A stretch of DNA of 64,000 nucleotides from Setoptus koraiensis. Lineage: Eukaryota > Arthropoda. The notes beneath the pieces are model-generated. The model did no database searches, had not been told where the DNA came from, and was given only the letters and a program-made list of their open reading frames with translations. Made by a program: the position numbers and the translations under genes. This document shows positions 25,874-37,800 of the stretch, piece by piece (the stretch's first letter is position 1; the number at the start of each line of letters is the position of its first letter). The stretch spans positions 9,734,001 through 9,798,000 of the forward strand of contig CM106586.1 of the NCBI GenBank assembly GCA_048013815.1, read 5' to 3'.

Positions 25874-28800
25874 GTAAGTATACCTTTCACAGCTGATTTC
25901 GCTGCGAGCTCTCTCGTGTCCCGTGTTGACATGTGTCAGGCTTGTGTCAGGCGCCGGTCAGCTGACTCGTGACAAGCTCTGTCGAGTGCGACACGTGACA
26001 AGCGCCGGTCAGCCGACTCGTGTCGTTGCTAATTGTCAGCTGTTGCTCTCTAATAACTCTCTCCCTCTCTCGCTCTCAAATGAATATCAAATCAACATCA
26101 AATCACCGTCAAATCAACATCAAATCACCGTCAAATCAACATCAAATCACCGTCAAATCACCGTCAAACTGTTGCGTCACCCGCAGTGGATCGAGGAGTC
26201 TTTCACAAACTTTGAGAGCGGCATCAATTGGCGCACCTTCGTCGTGTGCGACGTCGCCCACAAGAGCGTCAACAATTGGCTTTGGACACCCTACATAGAG
26301 CGCGGAAACGCCAACCGTCTCTACATAGAGATCCGCTTTTCTATGCGCGATTGCAACCTGTTTCCGGGCACCGCGCTGTCGTGCAAGGAAACCTTTTCGC
26401 TGCTGTACAAAGAATTGGATCAGCCCGTGCACGCCACTGCCCAGCAGCAGCAGCAACCCGACGCCGGCGCCGCCGCCGCAAGTGCCTCATCGTCGAGCGG
26501 CCAAACGGACAGTTACACCCTTATCGATACCATTGCCGCCGACGAGGGTAGATTTTCCGTCAACAAAGAGGTCATCATAAACACAGAAATCCGCTCTATA
26601 CCCGTCACCAAGCGGGGCGTTTATTTTGCCATCCGCGATCAGGGCGCCTGCCTGTCGTTGATCTCAATAAAAGTGTATCACATTCAGTGTCCGCCGGTCA
26701 CCTCGTCGTTTGCCTATTTCAACGTGACGCCCACGGGCAAGGATCTCACATCGCTGGTACAAGTGGAGGGCAAATGCGTCGACAATGCCCAGCCCGTTGA
26801 CCAGCCCCGGCTCATATGCCAGTCGGACGGAAACTGGACCATCATGTCGGGCGGCCAGTGCAAGTGTCTGCCCGGCTACGAGCCCGACGCCCAGTCCGCG
26901 TGTCAAGGTGAGTACCCATCCGCATATTGTTATTGTCATACTTGCTGTCATGATCGTCCGCTGACCGTTGCATCCACCCCCGCATTCACTGAAAAACCGA
27001 CCGAAAACCGACCGAAAAACTGACCGACCAACCGCAGTCTGTCCGCCGGGCAAGTTCAAGTCCGCCAGCGGCGAGCAGCCCTGTCTGGCGTGTCCCGCGC
27101 ACAGCTCCAGCCTGCACCCGGGCTCCACCGAGTGCAAGTGCCACGAAGGCTTCTACCGCGCCGCCAAGGACGCCCGCTCACGCCCATGCACCCGTAAGTA
27201 CAAGCGCGACGCGCGCCAAAGTGACCGCAAATCACTATAAATAAATCAATATCACTGTATGCTCATATGAATGTGAACACAATTAATTAATGAAAAATTA
27301 CGCAATATGCCCGGTAACCGCTAATCAGAGCCGCCCTCGGGACCCGTGAACCTGTCCGCGAGCTACGTAGACTCGTCGGCCGTGGTGCTGGTGTGGCAGG
27401 CGCCCAAGTATCTGGGCGGCCGCAACGACACCACCTACAAGGTCGTTTGCGACAATTGCGACCAATCCATGGCCACCTATTCGCCAAATCAATTAAGCAA
27501 TTTCAGTGAGACCAGATGCGTCATATCGGGCCTGTTGCCCGCAACCAGCTACAGATTCACCGTGTTCGCCCTCAACGGAGTGTCCGGCTACGACAAGGCC
27601 CAGTCGGCGGAAGTGCTCGTGCAAACCGGCCCGGCGCAACAATCGAGCATCATGTCGGCCAGCAAACGTAAGTTTCGCCATCTCACAATCTCTTGATATC
27701 TCTTGACATTGACGCTGCCATCGTCGGCATCGTCGGCATCGTCGGCATCGTCGGCATCGTTGGCGCCGTTCTCATCGTTTGCATCGTTTACATCGCTGGT
27801 GTGTGCTCGTGCCGCGGCGTCGGGTGCTTGGGCCGCGGCGTCGGGCGTTTGGGCCGCGGCGTCGGGTGCTAGTAGCGCACGAGCCGGGCCCCAGAGCAAC
27901 AACAGTTATTGATGATGATCCGGCGGCTAATGATCGCCATTCGCGAACCACTGCAACTGTCACGGATACCTTTTGTGTGGCGCGCCACCAGCGCGCCGTA
28001 AGTGACACTATAACTGCGCGGGTCGGGCGCTCGCAGCGGCCCGAAGCCTCGAGATTCCGTGCCAGCGATTCTGTGCGAGTGCCCGTTCCTTCGAGGGGCA
28101 CTCCGCGCCAGATTCCTGGGCGGATTCTTCGGCAGGCTCTTCGGCGGACTCTTCGGCAGACTCTTCGGCAGATTCTTGGGGCGATTCCTCGCGAGTGAGA
28201 GAGCGAATCAACTTTGACTTGATGGATGATCAACGATCAACGTTTGAGGGGCCCGAACGAGCCCACAATGCGACACAATCGATCGGCTTGTTTAACGGCC
28301 CGGCTTGTCGGGGGCCCGTCGCATGAGTCAGCGCGCACTACGTGACACACGCGCGTTGTCCAATAATAATTGTATAATGCGCACAGAGAGTGACAGAGTT
28401 GAGAGTTGGCAGCGAATTAGATTATCTCTTGTTGTCTTGCTTGGTTGGGGGCATTGACTGAGCGCCGTTGCGGGCGCCCAGCGCAGTTGCATCACGTCCG
28501 TGCGGGGCCCGGCAGACTGTGGCGGGCAGAGGCGACACACGGGACAGGGCAAACAAGTGACTCATTTCTAGATTAGGCGCCCGTTTCATTAGCGACAACA
28601 ACAACAGCGCCATAAGCTGCCAAACGCACCCTTGGGCTAGTGGCCGCTGGCCAGCCCAAATCCACTAGATGCCCATGCCGGATATGTGCCGGGTATGTGC
28701 CGGGTATGGGCTGGATATATTGCCGGCAGACGCCAACTGATATTGTCGGTCTGATAAGGGCGCCGTCTGGCACTACGGCCAGTAAATATAAACATATAGA

Positions 28801-31800
28801 TATCGGGCCAGCGAGCCAATAATGACCACGACGATGATGTGCGCTAATTAACTGTGTACGGCGTGCACGTGTAGTGCGCGTACGCGGCACGTTGCTGCAA
28901 TTGGCAATTTCGCTCGTGCCAGCAGCTCTGGCCGTGCCAGCAGCCGCGCCAGCGTGTAATGGACGGTAATTGATGCAATAGGCGCGGTATATTGATGGGT
29001 CATTTGTTATTGTCCGGCCAGCGACAATAACAAGCCACTGGCTGTTTGGCTGGCGCTGCACGTGTTTTCACGTGCCAAAACACGCAAACGTCACACGCAA
29101 ATTGACAGCGCCCAGCGCTAGACACCCAACGCTAGACACCCAACGCTAGACACCTGACGAGCGCCCAAGTAACTGCGCGAGGTACACGAGCTGCTCGTGC
29201 CGGCTCACCGACTCACCGGCGGGCCGGTTGGCCACGAGTCGCCGCCAGGGTAGCTCTGCCCGGGTAACTGCTGGAGTCACTGCCTGGGTAGAGTGAGCGC
29301 GGGCAGAGCGAGCGTGGGCAGAGTGAAAACGGGTAGAGTGAGGGTAGAGTGAGGGTAGAGTGAGGCCGGACAGCGGGAGCGGTGTCGCATATCAGCCGAA
29401 ATTGAGTCTCATTTTTCATGGCTGTCGCTGGCGACTCTCGTCATTGGTGTGCAGCGTGTGCGCGTGTGGGCACGAGTTGGGGCCCCATTGGCGGATTTCT
29501 TCGGGCGCTGCGCGGGCGACGCAACTCTCGACAGTGTCGCCGAGGATGATTTGGCGCGCCAGTGCGTGGCCCATTTATCTCCATTTTAAGATCATTGACA
29601 CGGCGCGCCATTGTTGGCGTTGGGAGCGCACCTATTTGCAGCGGCAGCAACAACAAACGACAATGGTCGTGAGGTTTGTTTGCACGGCGGCTCCGTGGGC
29701 CCGCTGCCAGCGTTCGCTGTTGTCGTTTATGTTAATTTGTTGTTGTGCACCCTCGATGGCGACCGACAACGACAGCGGCACCAACAACGACAACGACAAC
29801 AGCGACAGCGCCAACAACGACAACGGCGACAGACAGCGGCGCCAATAGCGCCCAATGGTCGTTACGCTTGTCGTTATCGATCGCAATTGGCATTAATTAT
29901 TTTGCGCGCCGGCGCAAAACTGTTGCGACGCCTGACATTACATAACCGTGCCAACCGTATAATGCCACTCATGCAAACAAGTCACAAGTATCGCTGTGAG
30001 TTATGCTGTGAGTTATAACTTGCGAGTTATGTAATATATATATGGTGCGATATGATTATCGCAAAGTCGCACGCACAATCATGATTGATGATCGACGCGC
30101 CCACTGACAACTGGTAGCCGGACCGAGTGGCCGTGCGAGCAAAAGTTATAACAGTCAACACTCGTGCTCTCTAATGACTTTGCTATGCAAATTGTGGGCC
30201 AAATCTATATTGTTGTGTATCATCCATACACAGTGTATGGATGGGCCGTTTCCATTGCACTGGTCGGCGGCCGAACAACTGAAGCGCTAATTAGTTTAGC
30301 GCATGAGTTGTTTACCCAAGTCGCTCGGGTCGCTTTAGTGGAGCGGCTTGGGCCCATGTGGGCAACAATTGACAATGACGCAATTTGATGAAACGATCCC
30401 CATTAATCATTCATCTCGTTTGCTCGCCGTTGGCCCGTTCGTTGGGCAAATGGCAAAGGTGCGCCTATGCAACTATTAGTGCCCATGTCGGCTAATGACA
30501 GCCAGTCAGCGAGCGGCTAGTGCCAGTGAGAGAGCTAAGTGAGTGAGTAGCCAAAAGTTGCCAAGATCGCTCGCTTGAGCGCCCACAGTGAGCCAATAAC
30601 GAGCGATCATAATTCATTTCGTTTTCACTCGAGCCATCGCACTTCATTACTGTCGACGACGAGACTAACAAAATTAATCGCTATCGCCCCACTTTTCCCT
30701 CGACTGCGCACCGACCCCATCGGCCACCGACAACAACGACAACCGACAACAACGACAACCGCGGACGACCACGGCGCATCTCGGCAAACTCGACAACAAC
30801 AACAACAACGACAACAACAACGACAACAACATCAACGACGACGACGGCGACGACAACAACTGACTGTGTGCGCAACAACCGCCTGCAACCCGTAATGAAC
30901 CTGTCATGAACCTGTCATGAACCCGTCGCGAACCCGTCGTGAACCCGCTCCGCTCTTGCAACGACAGCGACGAGCGTGCCCAGTCTGCCCCCGCAATCGC
31001 CAGTGATAAACGTGCGCCTACTGAGCGGGGCGCGCAACACCGACATTGTGCTTACGTGGGACGTTATGACAACATCGACACTTGTTAACTCGGCCCAGTC
31101 ACAACTGACAGTTGACAATAGAAGCAGCAGCCCAACAACCACGGCAACAACAGCAACAACAACAACAACAGCCACAGCACTGCAACAACTGCAATCAGCT
31201 GAGCCCGTCTTGTACGAGGTCAAGTATTATCCGCGTTACGCAATATCCGCTGTCAACGGCCAACAACAACAACAGCAACTACCTACTGCCAACAATGCAT
31301 TGCATCATCAGTATCTGAGGCAGGCGCCCACGCAACAACAACAGCAACAACAACAGCAACAACCACTGAACAGTCAGTATTCGCAGGCGCCCATGAGCAT
31401 CACAACAATGGCCAAAACTGTTGCCATTAGCGACCTCAGGCCGCGCGTCGAATATTCGTTTCAAATTCGCGCCAAACTGCCCAACGGCATCTGGTCCAAT
31501 TATACCGAACCCATTCATGAGTCCGTTATACGCGTCAACAGCCTATTGTGGGACACTGCCACGCCCAACAACAACCCGTACACCGCGGGTATGCCCGGCG
31601 ACCCAGCACTGCAGGGCACTGCAACTAATGTTCAGCTAAAACAGCAATACCCGACGCCCGCAAGCGGCGCCACCGCCTGGTTAAGTAGTTTGTTGTTGAT
31701 AATAATAGTGGTGATTGTGTTGGCGGTGTCACTGTTGGCCTACGTCCAATACCGCAAGAACATGTGCATGAACAACGCCTTCGGTACCCTGAGCGCGTAC

Positions 31801-34800
31801 GGCGTGTACGGGAGCGGCGCCAGCGCCATAGTGGCCAACGGGGCCACGCTGGCCGGACACACGGGCCAATCGCGGGTGCAAAACTTCATATCGGCCACCG
31901 TGGGCGCGGGCAAGAACAACAGCAAGCTGCGCCACTATCACCAGACCATGATACACCAGGACGACATGTTCAAGTACCGCACCACCAACCAAGGTGAGTT
32001 ACCCCTCCTCCCCCTATTCCTCATATTGCTCCCCCTCGCGCCGGGTCTCCCGTCGACCGGGCGGCCGCAGCGGACGGCGGCGCGCCGGTCGCCCGGTCGT
32101 CGCTCGGGCAGCGCCGACAACGTGTGTCGCGGGCAATGATTAATTGGGGCGATGTTATCGCCTGTTACGCGCCCGTCGCGGCCACTAACCTGAGCGTCGC
32201 CCGAACCGCCGGCCGAAATGTTGCCCGAAATGTTGGCCGAATCTGTTGTTTTGATCGGCGGTTGCGGGCAGCGGATGACGGCGCGAGACTCGCAGCGACA
32301 GCAATTAAAATTATCACAATGTCCCCACTACCTGTCTGGGCGCCGTCCGCTGTCCGCTGATGGCGACCAATGACAGTCAATGAGCGACAGTGTTTAATGG
32401 CGATTTGCGCCAGCCAGTGACACTGGCTATATTTTAATGGGCAGCTCGTATATAATTTCCCTGGCAGCGATGCTATCAGCGCCGGCAAACAATCGCTGGC
32501 CAGCGCAGCGACTGGTTGCACTCGCTTCGAAAAGAATCGGCTTCGCTGCGGAGCGATTCTTTGCGCAGCGATTCTTTGCGCAGCGATTCTTTGCGGAGCG
32601 ATTCTTTTTCAAGCGGCGATTCTCTGGACGCGATTCTTCGCGCAGCGATTCTTTTCCAAGCGGCGACCGGCAACTGCTGGCCGTCGGCGCTGTGACCTTG
32701 GTTGCGCGAAGGGACGCTCGGCCATCAATCACCGTGACATAAGCTGCGCCAAATGTCAGCCGGCCACGCTGGCCCGGCACACCGAGAGCCCGAGCGACAA
32801 CCGCACCAGAGCCGGCCATTGTCCTCTGGCGGCAGTCGGCGCGGCGCGCCCGACGCGGCCGAGCGGGTCGCCTTGTAAGCGCTCACATGCCAGCGTAATG
32901 CCAGCATAATACCAGCGTAATGCCAGCATAATACCAGCGTAATACCAGCGTAATATCGGCGCAATACAATGTGCCAGTTGTGTGAGTCGCCAGTCATGTG
33001 AGTTATGTAAGTCGGCTCGCAATGTGTTAATGCTGTGCATTATGTAAATACTATGATGGACGGCGAGCAATTAAAATTAATTAATTACTCGCAATGTTGT
33101 TGTGACACATCCATATTGCGCGCAGTTGTCACTGGCCGCCACCGCCGAGCGAGCTCACCGCCAAACGAGCTCGCCATCGTATGCCGTCGCATACCATTGC
33201 GTAACATTACATACTATTATACGACTTGTATAATACAGGTTCGGCCAGCCGGTGAGCGGCCGGCCGCACCGGTGCCCAGGTAGCCGCCGACAGGTAGCCT
33301 GATGACAAGCGTGTCGGGCAGCCCGAAGTCAGCTGATGGGCCGAAAGTGAGAGTTGGTCAGTGCCAAAGTGTGTGCTGATGAGCCCAATTTGTGTGATGT
33401 GTCCAATCATTGCAATGAGTGCTCAATGAGTGCCCATCGACGCAACACTTTTGAGCTTGCCTTTTGAGCTTGCCAGTCAGCCAGTCAGTCGGCCGGCCAG
33501 CGCGATAATGTTGCCATGCCAACATTATCGCGCTGGGCAACAGGTGACTGGCAGTTCTCAGCTGGCGGATATATCAGCTGTAGCAGATATAGCAGGCAGC
33601 ATGGGCAGGCTTGGCAGATATGTGAGAGATATCAGAAGTATCGGCGATATCCCACTGTGCAACTGTGTTGACCTTTTTGCCTCATCCAATCAGCGACGTT
33701 GTTGTCGGTTGTGCAACTGGCGGCCGGCCAACTGAATTATCATGGTAATATCTTGCCAATCATCGCTTGCAATCGTCCAAAGATCGTCCAGCGATCGTCC
33801 AACGATTGTCCAGCGATCGCGCCAGCGATCGTCCAGCAGCAGCAAACACTGGCCGGCCTCGCACAGCACAAGCGCTTACGTAACGCTTACGTAATGGTAT
33901 ATAATGCACACAACTTGTGCCGACATTACGTAACCGAGAGCCTCACGTAAGTGGACACACAGGTGTGTACAGGTATGTGTGTACAGGTGTATGTGTTATG
34001 TCATGGCAATAATGGCCAGCGTATGCTCATGGCAAGAATGTCACTCGGCGAGCTTATTAATCAGCATGCCGACTATGAATGAACTCGCTGCTGCTGCTGC
34101 CAACTCACGCTGACCAGTGTCAGTGTTTATGTCGGAGTCATTCATTTGCTGCTGGCCGCTCACTGGTCACTAGCAACAGTTTGCGAGTTAATCACTTGTT
34201 TTGTCCGACTGTCTTTGTGCGTATTATATATAAATATAAGTGTGTGAGCCTGTTTATTGACTGCACCAATGTTAAAATAAACAACAACCTGTTGTTGCTG
34301 TTGCTGCTGTTGCTGTTGTTGTTGCTGTTGCGCAACAGCAACAACACTGCCAAGTCACCTTGACCAAGCCAACAGCGGCCAATGTTTACAGTTGCATAAT
34401 CGCCAATGCTGCTCATTTGCTCACATGCGCTTCTTGCTTGTTAGTGGGCAGCATAATAAATCAAGATTTGCGCTTCTTTCAATAGCTCAATCAGTTCTCT
34501 CATCTCGTTTCTACTCTTTGCGCGCCTATTCTCAGCTTTCAACTATTACGCAATCTCTCGCAAGCTCCATTACTCACTGACAATACTTGTTGTTAGTGTT
34601 AGTGAGTTTGCGATGCCCACAAACTCACAAACACTATACAACAACAACAACCACCAGCCGTATCCCATAAGGCACCGTGTGTCGGATATTGCGCTGGCCA
34701 GCTTGCTGCATCTGTGCCGCTGGCCGGCCGATCGCACTCATAGCAATACTGTGATGATCCACGCATGAATAGTCCGTGGATGGCATTTGCAGCCAAGCAC

Positions 34801-37800
34801 TTATTTATGAATCATTTATGAATCATTCATGAACAACAAGTGCATGAATAACAGCCGCCAATGAATAGTCCCGATCTCATACTCACCTATACTCTTTATC
34901 TCTTCCCATTCTTTGCCTATACTGTCCTTTACTATTACTATTACGCCACTCTAACGCCACTCTAACGCCACTCTAACGCCACTGTTACGCCACTGTTACG
35001 CCGCTGTTGCGCCGCTATTATGCTCGCTGGCTCCTATTATGACTGTATGACACATATTATGACGTATCATGATGTATTATTGGGTATTATTGCGACGCCA
35101 CCTATGCTACCTGTTGTTGGCCCAACAACCGGTCACGTCGTTGTTTGTTGGCCCTCAACAAATCACAACAATTGACAACTGAACCGATTGTGTGTTATTA
35201 TATCGAATCAAAACGTTATTACATCATATATTATTGTTAAATTGGCAGCCAATCTGGTGAACCTTTCGTCGTCCTCGTCAGAGTGCACACCCATCATGTC
35301 CAGCTCGTCTCGCTGTAAGTTACTCCCTCTGTCGCTCTTTTTTTGCCCCAACCAAAATACTGAACTATGTGAATATTCACAACTGTACACTATGTTGGCT
35401 GACGGGCGAGCCGAGCCGAGCCGCCAGTATCAAGTGAATCAAGTTTGGCTCGTTAGCTAACTAATAAGCGCCGAGTCGATGATTTATTTACTGCTTGTGG
35501 GCTGCCGACCCAGCGACCGACCCAGCGACCGACGCAACAACCGACCCAGCGACCGACGCAACAACCGATACAACGGCCGCTCATTAGTTCGCAGGCTCTG
35601 GCCCCCGTTCTTTCGAGCGGTTGACCGTTCTCAGGCTGCTCGTGCTGTCCGCCGCCCAAATGCCAAATGAGCAAACGAGCTAATGAGCCAATGAGCCAAT
35701 GAGCCAATGAGCAACTGACTGTGAGCAAATGCGCGAATGCGCGAATGAATACAACATAGATGACGTAACAAGGATATATATATATATATAATGATACTGC
35801 ACACTCATAATGTAGTTTTAATGCATAATAATGATGCAATTTAATAACAATACGACAATGGTTGCACAACAGCAACAGCAACAACAACAACAACGACAAC
35901 AACAAGTTTGATGTGTTGTGTGAATGTTAATGTTTGTTTTTGGCATTGTCGTTATTGTTGTTGCCATTGTGTTGCGATCGCTTGCTTGTCGCTGTCGCCG
36001 TTGCTGTCGCTGTCGCCGTTGCTGTGGTTGTTGCTGTCGCTGTCCGGCAGGCCCTCATGAGAGGAATATAGTTGGCGATACAGTTGGTAATATAGTTATA
36101 TAATATATAATGACTAATAGCTAATAGCGGCTGCAAACAGTCGATATTGTGGCGCACTCGATGCAATGTATGCAAGCACAATCCATACAATAGGCCCTGT
36201 GTGTCGTGCCAGCATATTCACACACACAAAGTCCTGCTCCGTCGGCCCAAAAGTGCCGCGCCGTCCGGCCAAAAGTCCTGCTCCGTCGGGCCACACAACA
36301 CACAACACAGCGCACACTCCCAATCACACCTAATGACGCTATATCGAATGGGGGCCAATTACTGGCCAATGGCGGCGGCCATTGTTTCGGCCGTGCCGTC
36401 ATAATGATCGCTAATGATCGCCGAGTGACCGACTGGCTGACTGGCTGAGTCGCCATCTGTCGCGCTTCTTTTCCATGGGGGCGCGCGCTGTGCACAGTGG
36501 CGCGCGATAGCCTCCATCGAAAAGAACAGCCGATATTGCGGCGCACTGAGCAAATACTGAGCTCACTTTGTCAATTTTCTTACGAAACATTGCAAACTTG
36601 GCATCGTTGGCGCAACGCATTGTTAATTATGCAAATAACGCATGCGGCCATCGGGTTGCGTAACACCGGGTTACATAACACTTGTGATTACACAATACTT
36701 GTGATTACATAATACTTGTGATTGTGCCCATACACTGCAGCGCACACGACAAGGCACGACATGCTTACTCCGATTGTCTCACATTCTCGCATTCTCGCAT
36801 TCTCAGCAATTCGAGTGAAAACGAATTTACCTGGCTGAGCTCAAACAACAAACTCTAATGATTATCTCGTTTTCTCTTCTCTTCCACACGATATTCGCGC
36901 CACAATGACGCAACACTACGCACACATTTGCATGGCGACGACGTGACACTGACATCGCGCGACGACCATATCAATCGTCAATTGTCTCGCTAATGACAAC
37001 CCGACCGCAAACAAACGACAGGCAAATTCTCCGACCCGCAACTGCACATATACGACGACCTGGACAACGCCGTCAGGCGCTTCGCCAAGGAGATCGACGC
37101 CCAGAACATCACCATCGAGGCCGTGATAGGCGGAGGTAAGTAGCGGTTGCGGGCCGCGAACCGGCAACTCGGTCGGGCCGGCGTCCGCCGGTATCCGTGG
37201 AGCGCGCAAGTCCAGGGCTGGATTGCGGCTGAGCTACGGCTCAACTATGACTGAATCATGGCTGAATTAGGGCTGAATTATGGCTGAATTATGGCGAGCG
37301 AGCGACGTGTCAGCGAGCGAGAGAGGGAGCGAAAAGTCGATATTTGAAGGCCAGCGCCGAGTATCAGCGATCACTTTCCGAGCCGATGATTGATTCGTCT
37401 GGCTGCCGTCGGAACGGGCCAGCGCTGAGAGTGTGTAATAATATGATAATATGAGGGCCTTAAAACGAGGCCGTATACACAAGCGTCGAGTTGTGGCATT
37501 TAATAAATTAAATAAAGAGTTGGTCGAGTTAGCGGGCTAATTAATCACTGGCAACTTAGCAGCGGAGCAGCGCCAAGTAGTGAGAAGGCGCCGTTGAGTC
37601 GTGCCCTGTTTGTTTCGCTGGCTGCCAACTGCGCTTCATTAATAATGATGATAACTGGGCCGCTTGCGATGATTATATGTGGCTATGTGATTATATAATA
37701 TTATTATTGTCTTTATGGCAATTCTCTATGAGTATCACACTCACAAGAGTTGTCAGACTGGAGTCGCAAGAGCACAATATCCGCACCGAGTGAGCGATTA

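Larger units (their letters stand above)
31994..37021 (+). other. Eph intron E (5 kb), contains a candidate cassette exon
   Basis: Phase 1 intron between the juxtamembrane exons. It holds a 15-base AGCGATTCTTTGCGC repeat (about 32528-32668), an 11-base CCAGCGTAATG series (about 32888-32955), a CGATCGTCCAG series (about 33775-33840), a CTGTTG microsatellite (about 34290-34335), an 11-base ACGCCACTCTA series (34941-35017), a (TA)n run (35773-35790) and TTGCTGTCGC repeats (about 35950-36045). The 66-base candidate exon at 35249-35314 is listed separately. Confidence 0.8.

Noticed and set aside
27906-27997. Possible exon with AACAACAG acceptor and GTAAGT donor in Eph intron D
   Set aside because: At 92 bases it would enter in phase 1 and leave in phase 0, which shifts the frame of the second fibronectin domain.
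33840-33946. Open stretch ending CCTCAC before GTAAGT in Eph intron E
   Set aside because: It enters in phase 0 and leaves in phase 2, so it cannot be spliced into the phase 1 intron; it is built from CGATCGTCCAG repeats and TTACGTAA words.
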